The translations under genes were made by a program, and so were the position numbers. From contig NZ_QJRX01000006.1 in NCBI RefSeq assembly GCF_003205495.1, forward strand, positions 228,706-292,705: a stretch of 64,000 nt of DNA, in the 5' to 3' direction. Below, piece after piece: positions 16,079 through 25,780 of the stretch. Position 1 is the stretch's first letter. Every line of letters begins with the position of its first letter. The notes beneath the pieces were generated by a model. That model was not told the origin of the DNA, ran no database searches, and saw nothing but the letters and a program-made list of their open reading frames with translations. This DNA is from Aquipseudomonas alcaligenes. Its GTDB lineage: Bacteria; Pseudomonadota; Gammaproteobacteria; Pseudomonadales; Pseudomonadaceae.

Positions 16079-18271
16079 TCAGGCCGCCTGGGCCTCGCCG
16101 GGCTGCGGTACCTGCTTCTGCAGGTGCGCCACCAGGGTGCGCAGCGGCGCCAGTTGGCGGCAGATCAGGCCGAGCTGCACCTGCACCAGGCGGTGGCCTT
16201 CGTCCATCTCCTCCGGCAGCTGCTCCAGCTCTTCGGCCAGGCGCTGGTCGGTCTCGTCGTACACCGCCACCGGCTGGTTGTCGCGCAGGCAGGCGGCGAT
16301 GGCCTCCAGGCTCTGGCTGATATGGGCCACGGCGCGCTCGTGCAGGGCGTCGCTGGCGTCGTCGGCCAGGCTCGCGCGGTGCGCGCCGAGGGCCGAGAGG
16401 TAGCTGAGCAGGGTGTGCGACAGCACCAGGAAGCGGAAGCCGGTCTCGGCGTCCTTCCTGAAGTGGCCGGGCTCCAGCAGCATGTTGGCCAGGGTGGTGG
16501 ACAGCGCCGCGTCGGCGTTGTGCGCGTTGCGCCTGGCCAGGCGGTAACTCAGGTCGTCGCGGGCGCCGGACTCGTACTGCTGCATGATCTGCAGCAGGTA
16601 GCGGCTGTTGCTGCTGAGGGTGCTGGCCAGCACCTGGTTGAGCTTGCGCCCCTGCCAGTCGGGCAGGATCAGGAACACCGCCAGGCCGGCGATCACCGTG
16701 CCTAGTACGGTATCCACCAGGCGCGGCCAGAGCAGGGTGTAGGCGTCGCTGATCTGGTTGAAGCACAGCACCACCACCAGGGTCATGGCGGTGGTGGCCA
16801 GGGTGTAGCGGTCGACCCGGTTGGTGAAGAACACCACCCCGGCGGCCACGGCGAACAGCGACTGCAGCAGCGGGTCGGGGAACAGGCGGATCAGCGCCCA
16901 GCCCAGCACCAGTCCGAGCAGGGTACCGCTGACCCGCTGCACCAGGCGCAGGCGGGTGGCGCCGTAGCTGGGGCGGCAGACGAACAATGTGGTGAGCAGG
17001 ATCCAGTAGCCCTGCTGTGGGTGGATCCAGTGCAGCAGGCCGTAGCCGGCGAGCAGCGCGACGGACAGGCGCAGGGCGTGGCGGAATACCAGGCTGGTCG
17101 GGGTGACGTGCTGGCGCAGGCGCTCGAAGGCGTCCTTGATATTCTGCGGCGAGCGATCGAGCAGGGCGCTGTCCTGCTCGTCGGCCAGGGCATCCGGGTT
17201 GCTGGCGCTGGTCAGCTTGCGCTCCAGGCTGGCCAGGTTGCCGGCCAGGGCGCCGAGGGCTCGCAGCAGGCGGCGCCAGGCCGGGTTGTTCTGCTCGCGC
17301 AGGTAGGCCATGGAGGCGTCCAGCTCGGCCATGGCCTGGCTGTTGTCGTTGTAGTCGAACGGCTGGCGCAGGCGGATGGCCCGCCCCAGCGCCTGGCAGG
17401 CCTTGCCCTGCTGGCTCAGCAGGCGGCCGCAGCGGAACATCACGTCGCTGTGGAAGAAGGCTTCGGCCAGGGCGTTGTAGGGGTAGTGCGAGGAACTGGC
17501 GCGCTCGTGGATGTCCTGGGCGATGAAGTACAGCTTGAGGTAGCGGTTGATCTTCTGCCCGCTGCGCTTGCGGCTCATGCGGTTGAGGATGATGTCCTTG
17601 GCCTGGTTCAGCGCCGTCACCACCCGGCCGTTCTGCCGCGCCAGCTCCAGGCGCCGGGCCTCGATGTCGAGCTTGCGCACCGGCTCGAACAGCGAGGCCT
17701 TCAGGCGCAGGTAGGCGCCCAGTTCCTCGAACACCCGCGCCAGTGCCTGCTGCACCGGCTGCTGGCTGAACAGCGCACTCCAGAGGATGCCGAGCAGGCC
17801 GTACCAGGCGGCGCCGGCGATCAGCAGCAGCGGCTCCTGCCAGAAGCCGCCGGCCAGGCCGGCACGATGCTCCAGGCCGATGGCGGTGTAGATGGCCAGG
17901 ATCAGGGTGGCCTGAGCCACCGCCGCGTAGCGCTCGCCGATGCCGCCGAGCAGGGTCATGGCGAAGGCCGCCAGCGCCAGGCCGCTGCCGAACAGCCAAG
18001 GGTAGGGGAACAGCAACTGCACGGCGGTGGCCGTGGCGCCGAAGCAGACCAGGGTCACCAGCAGGGCCTGGGTGCGACCGCGCCAATGGTCGTCGCTCTC
18101 GGCCAGGGCGCTGGCGATGCAGCCGAGGAACAGCGGAATGACGAAGGCGATGCGGTCCAGGTACCAGCACAGCGCCATGGCTCCGGCCAGGGCGATGAAC
18201 ACGCGCACGCCGTAGGTGAATTTCTCGCGCGCCCAGAGCTGGCGCCAGGTGTGTTGCAGCGATGAGGGCAT
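16079..18271 (-). CDS. yccS: YccS-type FUSC-family inner-membrane protein
   Basis: The 730-residue protein has the YccS layout: an N-terminal membrane block (about residues 20-190), a long helical cytoplasmic region, a second membrane block beginning near RHALRLSVALLAGYGLLHWI (about residue 400), and a C-terminal soluble helical domain. Markers are QGYWILLTTLFVCRPSYGAT and RVSGTLLGLVLGWALI, both typical of the fusaric-acid resistance/FUSC superfamily. YccS-like proteins are presumed efflux or envelope-transport proteins, with substrate unknown. The start at 18271 opens directly into a helix-rich N terminus. The gene is monocistronic, with repeats on both sides. Confidence 0.9.
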   Translation of the reverse strand: MPSSLQHTWRQLWAREKFTYGVRVFIALAGAMALCWYLDRIAFVIPLFLGCIASALAESDDHWRGRTQALLVTLVCFGATATAVQLLFPYPWLFGSGLALAAFAMTLLGGIGERYAAVAQATLILAIYTAIGLEHRAGLAGGFWQEPLLLIAGAAWYGLLGILWSALFSQQPVQQALARVFEELGAYLRLKASLFEPVRKLDIEARRLELARQNGRVVTALNQAKDIILNRMSRKRSGQKINRYLKLYFIAQDIHERASSSHYPYNALAEAFFHSDVMFRCGRLLSQQGKACQALGRAIRLRQPFDYNDNSQAMAELDASMAYLREQNNPAWRRLLRALGALAGNLASLERKLTSASNPDALADEQDSALLDRSPQNIKDAFERLRQHVTPTSLVFRHALRLSVALLAGYGLLHWIHPQQGYWILLTTLFVCRPSYGATRLRLVQRVSGTLLGLVLGWALIRLFPDPLLQSLFAVAAGVVFFTNRVDRYTLATTAMTLVVVLCFNQISDAYTLLWPRLVDTVLGTVIAGLAVFLILPDWQGRKLNQVLASTLSSNSRYLLQIMQQYESGARDDLSYRLARRNAHNADAALSTTLANMLLEPGHFRKDAETGFRFLVLSHTLLSYLSALGAHRASLADDASDALHERAVAHISQSLEAIAACLRDNQPVAVYDETDQRLAEELEQLPEEMDEGHRLVQVQLGLICRQLAPLRTLVAHLQKQVPQPGEAQAA

Positions 18272-18424
18272 GGGGCGAACGGCTACCCGCGAGCAATGAG
18301 GTGGTTTGCCGAAGAAGACGGCGATGGTGGTGCGCGAGGCACCATTTTATTGACCTTTCGCTCAGAGGATAGTCCGCCGCAACCGGCAATGAAAAACGGG
18401 CCCATGGAGCCAGGCTGCTCGGTC

Positions 18425-18483
18425 GCAGCCCGGATGCAATCCGGGAAACAGGCAGCTCCGCTCCCGCATTGTATCCGGGCTAC
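18425..18483. repeat. REP pair between yccS and ntrC
   Basis: GCAGCCCGGATGCAATCCGG and the inverted half CCCGCATTGTATCCGGGCTA, 16 nt apart. The 298-nt gap between the yccS start and the ntrC end holds this pair, the ntrC terminator and an isolated terminator-like arm at 18389-18400 (AAAAACGGGCCC). I see no gene. Confidence 0.8.
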
Positions 18484-18524
18484 AGTGCTTGCTGTGGATG
18501 GCGCAGTCGCTTCTGCCGCGCCAT

Positions 18525-18550
18525 GAAAAAACGGGCCCGCAGGCCCGTCC
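18525..18550 (-). terminator. intrinsic terminator after ntrC
   Basis: On the minus strand, ACGGGCCTGCGGGCCCGT is followed by TTTTTT: a 7-bp GC stem, a tight loop and a T-run. It lies 19 nt past the ntrC stop. Confidence 0.9.
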
Positions 18551-18569
18551 GGATCAGCTTGGCTGGTGC

Positions 18570-19999
<1,430 letters not shown>

Positions 20000-20003
<4 letters not shown>

Positions 20004-21082
20004 GGCTGTGTAGCTCCTTGGTCCAGGGGCAGGAAGATCGAGAACACGGTGTGGCCGGGGTGGCTCTCGCATTCGATCAGGCCCTGATGCTGGCTGATGA
20101 TGTTCTGGGTGATGGCCAGGCCCAGGCCGGTGCCGTCCGGGCGGCCGCTGACCATGGGGTAGAAGATGGTTTCCTGCAGCTCCGGCGGGATGCCCGGGCC
20201 GTTGTCGATGATCTCCATCTTCACCACCAGGCGGTGGCGGGTGTGGCCGATGGTGAACTGGCGCAGGGTGCGGGTGCGCAGGCTGATGCGGCCCAGGCGC
20301 AGGTCACTCTGCGCGGACAGCGCCTGCAGGGCGTTGCGCACGATGTTGAGCACGGCCTGGATCAGCTGCTCGCGGTCGATCAGCAGGTCGGGGATGCTCG
20401 GGTCGTAGTCGCGCACCAGGGTGATGCTGCCCTGGGCCTCGGCCTCGATCAGGTTGGCGACCCGCTCCAGCACCTCGTGGATGTTGGTCATGGCGAGGCT
20501 CGGCAGCTTGTTCGAGCCGAGCATGCGGTCGACCAGGTTACGCAGGCGGTCGGCTTCCTCGATGATCACGTTGGTGTAGTCGCGCAGGCCTTCGTCCGGC
20601 AGTTCGCGGGCCAGCAGCTGGGCGGCGCCGCGAATGCCGCCGAGCGGATTCTTGATCTCGTGGGCCAGACCGCGCACCAGCAGCTTTGTGGTCTCCTGCT
20701 TGGACAGCTGCGCCTCTTCCTTGGTGATGCGCAGCAGGCGGTCGCGCGGGTGCACTTCCAGCAGCAGCAGGGTCTGGCCGCGGTTGAGGATGGGCGTCAC
20801 CGCATAGTCGACGGTGATGGTCTGGCCGGCCAGTGAGGTGAGCATCGCCTCGCGCTTGGTAAAGGGGTGGGCATGCTCCACCGCCTGACGCAACGAGTGC
20901 AGCGCCTCCGGCGACTCGGTGAACAGCTCGCTGATGAACTGGCCGTGGCTGCGCTGGCCGCTGACCGCCAGCAGCATCTCGGCGGCCGGGTTCATGTACT
21001 CCAGGCACAGCTCGGCGTTGAGCAGGATGGTCGCGGTGGTCAGGTTGTCCAGCAGCAGTCGGTGCAGCGCGTCGTTGATCAT
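20000..21082 (-). CDS. ntrB: nitrogen regulation sensor histidine kinase NtrB
   Basis: Soluble PAS-histidine kinase/phosphatase of 360 residues. A PAS domain occupies roughly residues 10-110 (TATILLNAELCLEYMNPAAEML). The dimerisation/phospho-acceptor helix is GLAHEIKNPLGGIRGAAQLL, and the ATPase boxes are N (VLNIVRNALQAL), G1 (DNGPGIP) and G2 (GTGLGLAI). It controls NtrC phosphorylation in response to PII/GlnB. The start at 21082 (MINDALHRLLLDNL) matches the family; an in-frame ATG at 21127 adds 15 unlikely residues. It is coupled to ntrC by a 4-nt overlap and preceded by a promoter region with an NtrC-type site. Confidence 0.96.
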
Positions 21083-21220
21083 GGCAGGGTCCTGGCAATG
21101 ACCGGGAAAATGCAAAAAGCAAACCAAGGCCCCGAAAAGACGCGCGGCAGTGGCCGATGCGGCCCGCCCGGCCGCCTTTCAGCGCAGCCGGCCGGGTGCT
21201 CGGTGAACCAAAACAGGGAG

Positions 21221-21260
21221 AGTATAGAAATCGGTGCAGGCTTATGCACCGAATTGGTGC
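21221..21260 (-). promoter_or_regulatory. ntrB promoter with NtrC-type operator
   Basis: On the minus strand a -10 element TATACT (21221-21226) has a weak -35 region overlapped by NtrC-like half-sites. The best is TGCACCGAATTGGTGC (21245-21260), matching the NtrC consensus GCACC-N5-GGTGC exactly. An additional inverted half, GGTGCA, lies at 21233-21238. The position over the -35 suggests repression of ntrBC by NtrC-phosphate, as for the enteric glnL promoter. Confidence 0.65.
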
Positions 21261-21270
21261 GTCGAGGCGG

Positions 21271-21897
21271 TCAGATGAAGGGCACCAGGGGGATGTCCTT
21301 CGGCGGGTCCTTCGGCTTGTCCTCGATGGGGCATTCCGGGCGTACGCCCCAGTCCTTCTTCTTGCACGGATTGGCGGTGCGCTTCTCGGCCAGGGAGATG
21401 CGCTTCATGTGGAAGGGCTGCGCCGGGGTGCGCTCGACGATGCGCCCGCGGGCGTCGAGGATCTCCACCGAGATCTGGTGGGTGCCGCGGTCGATGTTCT
21501 GCAGCGGGAACACCGGGCTGCGCCCCGCTTCCCCCCAGGGCTGGCCGTCGAGGATCAGGCGGTAGCGGTGGCCGGGGTGCAGGGTCGGGTCGCTGCTGGC
21601 GGTGACGATCAGCTTGCCGGTGGTGTCGCGAATCACCGCGTCGGGTTCCGGTACCAGGATGCGCAGCAGGTCGTAGCCGGGTTCCGTCGCCAGGGGCGGT
21701 TCGCTGGCCGGGCTGGCCTGGGCGGCCGGCGACGAGGGCATCTGGTTGCCGGGCGCCAGTTCGATGCGCTCGGCCTCGCCCGAGGGTGGCTGGTCGGTGA
21801 AGACCCGGTTGCCGTCGGCGTCGATGTAGGTGTAGACGCCGGCGCTGGCGTGGAGACAGCAAAGGCCGAGCAGCATGCAGGACAGGTAGCGGAGCAT
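21271..21897 (-). CDS. DUF4124-domain exported protein (second of pair)
   Basis: The 208-residue protein has a signal peptide ending near HASA, then the DUF4124 signature GVYTYIDADGNRVFTDQPPSGEAERIEL (quoted in parts: VYTYIDADGNRVFTDQPP). A central domain resembles a beta-sandwich (HRYRLILDGQPWGEAG...RGTHQISVEILD). The C terminus is lysine-rich with two Cys (ANPCKKKDWGVRPECP). The function is unknown; DUF4124 proteins are periplasmic. It starts 18 nt after the paralogue at 21916. Their position before ntrBC is a Pseudomonas arrangement. Confidence 0.85.
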   Translation of the reverse strand: MLRYLSCMLLGLCCLHASAGVYTYIDADGNRVFTDQPPSGEAERIELAPGNQMPSSPAAQASPASEPPLATEPGYDLLRILVPEPDAVIRDTTGKLIVTASSDPTLHPGHRYRLILDGQPWGEAGRSPVFPLQNIDRGTHQISVEILDARGRIVERTPAQPFHMKRISLAEKRTANPCKKKDWGVRPECPIEDKPKDPPKDIPLVPFI

Positions 21898-21915
21898 GGG
21901 TAACCTTGCGCTGGA

Positions 21916-22467
21916 TCAGGGGGTCGGCTTGGGTGTAGGGGGCGGTGGTCGCAATGCCGGGCTGCTGGTGTTCACCCGTTGCACGGTGAAGGTCACGCTG
22001 GCGCTGCGCTGCAGCGACTGGCCGCCACTGAGCACCTCGACGGCCAGGCTGTGTTCGCCGCGGTCGACATTTACCAGCTGCAGGCGCGGCACGTTGCTCG
22101 GCTGGCCGTAGGGCTGGCCGTCCAGCAGCAGGCGCAGGCTGTGCCCGGGCTGTAGGCGCGGGTCGATCTGCACGCCGACGCTGAAGGTGCCGTTGTTGGC
22201 ACGCAGCGCCTCCTCACTGGGCAGGTCGGTCAGCGCCAGCACCCCATAAGGCTGGGCGCTGGCGGCGGGGGCATCGGTCGGCGCGGCGGACTCGACGGGC
22301 TGTGCCTGCACCGTGTTGGTCGGCGGCAGCTCGACGGTTTCCGCCGCCTGGCCTTCCGGCGGCTGGTTGGTGAACACCGTGTTGCCATTGGCGTCGGTGT
22401 ACTTGTAGATCTGCGCCACGGCGGGCAGGGCCAGGGCGCAGAGCAGGCAGGCGGTGAGCAGGCGCAT
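21916..22467 (-). CDS. DUF4124-domain exported protein (first of pair)
   Basis: The 183-residue paralogue of the following gene has a signal peptide (ALALPAVA) and then the DUF4124 segment IYKYTDANGNTVFTNQPPEG, a proline/alanine-rich spacer and a shared C-terminal domain (LRLLLDGQPYGQPSN, VNVDRGEHSLAVEVLSG). It ends in a proline tract (PPPPTPKPTP). AGGAG precedes the ATG at 22467. An upstream in-frame extension to 22632 overlaps the tRNA terminator and was excluded. The pair probably arose by tandem duplication. Confidence 0.85.
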   Translation of the reverse strand: MRLLTACLLCALALPAVAQIYKYTDANGNTVFTNQPPEGQAAETVELPPTNTVQAQPVESAAPTDAPAASAQPYGVLALTDLPSEEALRANNGTFSVGVQIDPRLQPGHSLRLLLDGQPYGQPSNVPRLQLVNVDRGEHSLAVEVLSGGQSLQRSASVTFTVQRVNTSSPALRPPPPTPKPTP

Positions 22468-22596
22468 CGGGTGGCTCCTGAATGATCCTGCGGCAAGGGT
22501 TGCACCGGTCCGCCCGCCTGGCAAGTGCGGGCTGCGATGGGCGTGGCCCAGCGCAACAAAGTGAGCGACAGAGGGTAAATCGCTCTCCGGAAACAC

Positions 22597-22622
22597 AAAG
22601 GCCCGCAACGAGGCGGGCCTTT
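22597..22622 (-). terminator. intrinsic terminator after tRNA-Thr
   Basis: On the minus strand, AAAGGCCCGCCTCGTTGCGG continues into GCCTTT, giving an 8-bp stem followed by TTTGTG. It lies 18 nt past the tRNA 3' end. Confidence 0.8.
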
Positions 22623-22640
22623 GGGCGTTCATGGAATCTA

Positions 22641-22716
<76 letters not shown>

Positions 22717-22728
22717 GTAGGGGGCGCC

Positions 22729-22756
22729 ATTATAGCCATTGGTGTGGCGGAGTAAA
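22729..22756 (-). promoter_or_regulatory. sigma-70 promoter of tRNA-Thr
   Basis: On the minus strand there is TTTACT, a 16-nt spacer and a perfect TATAAT, followed by a GC-rich discriminator (GGCGCCCC) just before the tRNA. Such discriminators are typical of stringently controlled stable-RNA promoters. Confidence 0.75.
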
Positions 22757-22908
22757 CCGTCGCGCGCGAGCTGGGATGGGGCTTGGCTATGAGAGCAGAG
22801 GTGTTTATGCACAATGAGAATGCGCCCTCGATGGGGATGCATGTTTTTTGTGCAGCAGATCGCGCATTTTGCTAAGAGGCTGTTTCAAAAGAACTTTTTT
22901 CTCAGATC

Positions 22909-22939
22909 AAAAAACCAGCAGGTCGCCGCAAGCCTGCTG
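22909..22939 (-). terminator. intrinsic terminator downstream of methyltransferase gene
   Basis: On the minus strand, CAGCAGG, a 10-nt loop and CCTGCTG are followed by GTTTTTTG. It lies about 70 nt past the stop of the methyltransferase gene in an AT-richer intergenic stretch (22717-23007) that shows no coding sequence. Confidence 0.75.
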
Positions 22940-22981
22940 CGGCGCGCCTTGTGCAGATTTCTACAGAATCCGTGCACAGAG

Positions 22982-23002
22982 TTATCCACAGCTTCTGTGG
23001 AT
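22982..23002. other. DnaA-box-like palindrome
   Basis: A perfect TTATCCACA (22982-22990) is part of the 19-nt palindrome ATCCACAG-CTT-CTGTGGAT. This is the second perfect DnaA consensus seen in the window, the other being at 7466. It could be a DnaA-titrating site or chance. Confidence 0.45.
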
Positions 23003-23007
23003 GGCTT

Positions 23008-24213
23008 TCAGGGGCGCTCGGCCAGCAGCAACAGGTTGCGCGGGGTCAGCTGGTGGGCGCAGAAGGTGCCCAGCCTCACCTGGTAGCCCCGTTCTTCCAG
23101 GTAGAGGGCGCGGTCGAGCAGCAGCCACAGCTCCAGCGGGCGACGGAACAGGCCGCGTACCAGCTCCAGGTTGCGTACCTCCGCCAGGCGGAGCCAGCCG
23201 GCTGCCTCCAGGGCGGGCCAGTCGATGCTGCCGTGCAGTGCCAGGCCCTTGAGCGCGGCCAGGTCATGGCAGTAGCTGGCGAAGTCCTTGTCCAGCCAGC
23301 TCACCGGCAGCGATGGCGTCGGCAGGTAGTCATCCATGCCGCGCTGCTGGCGCTGCAGCAGGTCGAAGGCCAGGCGCCGGGCCATCGACAGGTCACGCTG
23401 GCGGCGCAGCCGCTGGCCGGCGGTGACGGTCTCGGCCAGCGGCAGGCGCAGGTCGTCCTGCGACAGGCGCAGGGCCGAGGCCCGTGCCGGGGCGCAGAGC
23501 GGCTGATAGTACTCGGTGGCGATGCGGTTGTAGCAGCAGGGCGCCACCGCCAGCTGGGCGCAGCCGGCGGCGCTGGCCAGCTGCAGCAGGCGCACGTGCA
23601 GGTCGCCGCAGGCATGCAGGGCCGCCGGCGTATGCGTGGCGTGCAGGCGCGCGCCGGCATCGGCGGCCAGCACGTCCTGCTGCAGGTGCTGGGCCGCGAG
23701 CTGCTGGCGTGCGCTGAGGCGCTGGCCGGCTGCCACCAGCTGCGGATCGTATTCCAGGCAGGTCAGCTGCTGGCCGCCCTGGGCCAGCAGGCGGCCGAGG
23801 TGGCCCTTGCCGGAGCACCAGTCCAGCCAGTGGCGCGGCGGCTGCCGGAACTGCAGGCGCCCGGCGAAGGCGGTGATCTGCTGCCACTTGCGCCCTGGCA
23901 CGTCGACGCTCAGACGCTCGGGCAGTACGCCGAGATCGCGCGCGGGCAGTTCATCGAGCGCCGAGAGCGCGGCGGCGCGCCGCGCCAGCTCGGGGAAGGG
24001 CGCGGGGGCGGCCAGGCGCTCGGGATGGTTGTGCTCGGCTTCGGCCTGCTCCAGGCTGCGGCTGCGCAGCCAGGCGGCCAGTGCGGGCTGCTCGGCTTCC
24101 CAGGGCAGGGTCGGGCAGGTGAAGGGCTTGGGGCGCCACAGGTGCTGGTGGGTGACGAGGAAGTCGTCCAGGGCCTGGAAGCGTTCGCGCAGGGCGGGGC
24201 CGGTGAGGATCAT
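23008..24213 (-). CDS. SAM-dependent methyltransferase-like protein
   Basis: The 401-residue cytoplasmic protein has a central Rossmann methyltransferase core: HWLDWCSGKGHLGRLLA (motif I, about residue 132) and TCLEYDPQLVAAGQRLS (motif II acidic residue). Next comes LHACGDLHVRLLQLA, which resembles the Methyltransf_32 type, and then AVAPCCYNRI. This fold is related to GSTCD/METTL25-like proteins. The substrate is unknown. It is downstream of the ABC importer operon on the same strand, separated by a CCCTCTCCC hairpin, and followed by its own terminator and the tRNA-Thr unit. Confidence 0.75.
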   Translation of the reverse strand: MILTGPALRERFQALDDFLVTHQHLWRPKPFTCPTLPWEAEQPALAAWLRSRSLEQAEAEHNHPERLAAPAPFPELARRAAALSALDELPARDLGVLPERLSVDVPGRKWQQITAFAGRLQFRQPPRHWLDWCSGKGHLGRLLAQGGQQLTCLEYDPQLVAAGQRLSARQQLAAQHLQQDVLAADAGARLHATHTPAALHACGDLHVRLLQLASAAGCAQLAVAPCCYNRIATEYYQPLCAPARASALRLSQDDLRLPLAETVTAGQRLRRQRDLSMARRLAFDLLQRQQRGMDDYLPTPSLPVSWLDKDFASYCHDLAALKGLALHGSIDWPALEAAGWLRLAEVRNLELVRGLFRRPLELWLLLDRALYLEERGYQVRLGTFCAHQLTPRNLLLLAERP

Positions 24214-24250
24214 GCGGGCGCAGCAGTGGGAGTGATGGCGGGCATTCTAT

Positions 24251-24273
24251 CCCTCTCCCGGTGCGGGAGAGGG
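24251..24273. repeat. single CCCTCTCCC-type hairpin
   Basis: A perfect inverted repeat, CCCTCTCCCG/CGGGAGAGGG with a 3-nt loop, sits between the last permease gene and the methyltransferase gene. It may act as a 3' stability hairpin for the importer transcript. Confidence 0.75.
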
Positions 24274-24284
24274 ATCTTCGCGGG

Positions 24285-24974
24285 TCAGCGACCCTGGCAG
24301 GCGTCGACCCGCAGCTTGCGCTCCAGCAGCTTGAAGGCGCGCACCATGACGTAGGCGATCACCAGGTAGAACACGCCGGCGGCGAAGAAGATCTCCACCG
24401 GCAGGTAGGTGCGGGCGATGATGGTGCGCGACATGCCGGTCAGCTCCAGCAGGGTGATGGTGCTGGCCAGGGCGCTGGCCTTGAGCATCAGGATCACCTC
24501 GTTGCTGTAGGCCGGCAGGCCGATGCGCGCGGCGCGCGGCAGGATGATGTAGAGCATGGCCTGGGCGCGCGACATGCCCAGCGCACGGGCCGCCTCGATC
24601 TCGCCGGGCGGCACGGCCTGGATCGCGCCGCGCAGAATCTCGGCGATGTAGGCCGCGGTGTGCATGGTCATGGTGATGATGGCGCACCAGTACGGATCGC
24701 GCAGGTACGGCCATAGCGGGCCCTGGCGCACGGCGTCGAACTGCGCCAGGCCGTAGTAGACCAGGAACAGCTGCACCAGCAGCGGGGTGCCGCGGAAGAA
24801 GAAGATGTAGCCGAACGGCAGGGCGCGCACGTACCAGTGCCTGGAGGCGCGGGCGATGCCCATGGGCAGGGCGAGGATCAGCCCGGCGACCACGGCGATG
24901 GCCACTAGCTCGATGGTCAGCCAGGCGCCTTCGAGCAGCTTGGGCAGGTACTTGTAGATCACTTCCCAGTTCAT
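24285..24974 (-). CDS. polar amino acid ABC transporter permease (HisM/ArtM type)
   Basis: Inner-membrane permease of 229 residues with about five helices. It carries the family loop FFRGTPLLVQLFLVYYGL and the EAA motif region EIEAARALGMSRAQAMLYII followed by LPRAARIGLPAYSNEVI, which contacts the ATPase. It pairs with the permease encoded just upstream. The ATG overlaps that gene's stop by one base (TGATG). It is the last gene of a four-gene importer for basic amino acids (ATPase, binding protein, two permeases), an arrangement known in P. aeruginosa at PA5152-PA5155. Confidence 0.92.
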   Translation of the reverse strand: MNWEVIYKYLPKLLEGAWLTIELVAIAVVAGLILALPMGIARASRHWYVRALPFGYIFFFRGTPLLVQLFLVYYGLAQFDAVRQGPLWPYLRDPYWCAIITMTMHTAAYIAEILRGAIQAVPPGEIEAARALGMSRAQAMLYIILPRAARIGLPAYSNEVILMLKASALASTITLLELTGMSRTIIARTYLPVEIFFAAGVFYLVIAYVMVRAFKLLERKLRVDACQGR

Positions 24975-25666
24975 CAGGAGCTCCGCACGAAGCCGCGGCT
25001 GGCGCGCTTCTCGAGGAAGTGCAGGCCGATCATGGCGAGGATGGTCAGGCCCAGGTAGATGAAGGCGGCGACCAGGAAGAAGGTGAAGGGCTCCTTGCTG
25101 GCGGTCACGGCGATCTGCGAGCGACGCATGATCTCTTCCAGGCCGATCACCGAGACCAGCGCGGTGTCCTTCATCAGGATCATGAACAGGTTGCCCAGGC
25201 CGGGCAGGGCGATGCGCCACATCTGCGGCAGGATCAGCCGCCACAGGATACGGCCCTTGGACAGGCCGAGGGCCATGCCGGCCTCGCGGTGGCCCTTGGG
25301 GATGGCCAGGATGGCGCCGCGGAACACCTCGGTGGCGTAGGCGCCGAAGCACAGGCCGAGGGCGATGGTGCCGGCGGCGAAGGCGTTCAGTTCCAGGCTT
25401 TCCAGGCCGAGCAGGTCGGCCAGGGCACGCATCAGGTTGACCGTGCCGAAATAGATCAGCAGTACCCAGAGCAGCTCGGGCACGCCGCGGACGATGGTGG
25501 AGTAGGTGCCGCCAAGCCATTGAAGCGGCTTGTACGGGGAAGTCTTGGCCAGGGCGCCGAGCAGCCCGAGCACCAGGCCGAGGGCCAGGGCGGACAGGGC
25601 CAGCTGGATGGTCACCAGCGTGCCGGCGGCGAGGGCGGGGCCGAAGCCATGGAGGTCGAGAATCAT
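24974..25666 (-). CDS. polar amino acid ABC transporter permease (HisQ type)
   Basis: Inner-membrane permease of 230 residues. It opens MILDLHGFGPALAAGTLVTI, has the loop STIVRGVPELLWVLLIYFGT typical of His/Glu/Gln/Arg/opine permeases, and the EAA segment HREAGMALGLSKGRILWRLI. The chosen ATG (25666) matches the family N terminus; an upstream in-frame ATG (25732) would read through the intercistronic hairpin region. It lies 114 nt after the binding-protein gene, with a hairpin between, and is translationally coupled to the next permease. Confidence 0.92.
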   Translation of the reverse strand: MILDLHGFGPALAAGTLVTIQLALSALALGLVLGLLGALAKTSPYKPLQWLGGTYSTIVRGVPELLWVLLIYFGTVNLMRALADLLGLESLELNAFAAGTIALGLCFGAYATEVFRGAILAIPKGHREAGMALGLSKGRILWRLILPQMWRIALPGLGNLFMILMKDTALVSVIGLEEIMRRSQIAVTASKEPFTFFLVAAFIYLGLTILAMIGLHFLEKRASRGFVRSS

Positions 25667-25749
25667 AGGGTGCCTGAGGGCGATTTTTCCAAGCGCGCGG
25701 TGGCGGTCAGTGGCGCACCAGCGAGGCGCCACCCGGCCCGGGTGAGAAA

Positions 25750-25771
25750 CCGCCGCCCCGTGGGGCGGCGG
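25750..25771. other. hairpin between binding-protein and permease genes
   Basis: A perfect 10-bp inverted repeat, CCGCCGCCCC/GGGGCGGCGG, has a minimal loop and no T-run. Such hairpins in ABC operons commonly protect the upstream binding-protein mRNA and lower permease expression, which is the inferred role here. Confidence 0.7.
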
Positions 25772-25780
25772 CCCGGCGCA

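Noticed and set aside
17021..18265. 414-codon plus-strand open frame antisense to yccS
   Set aside because: Gln/Gly/Val-rich shadow; the minus strand has clear FUSC membrane-protein character.
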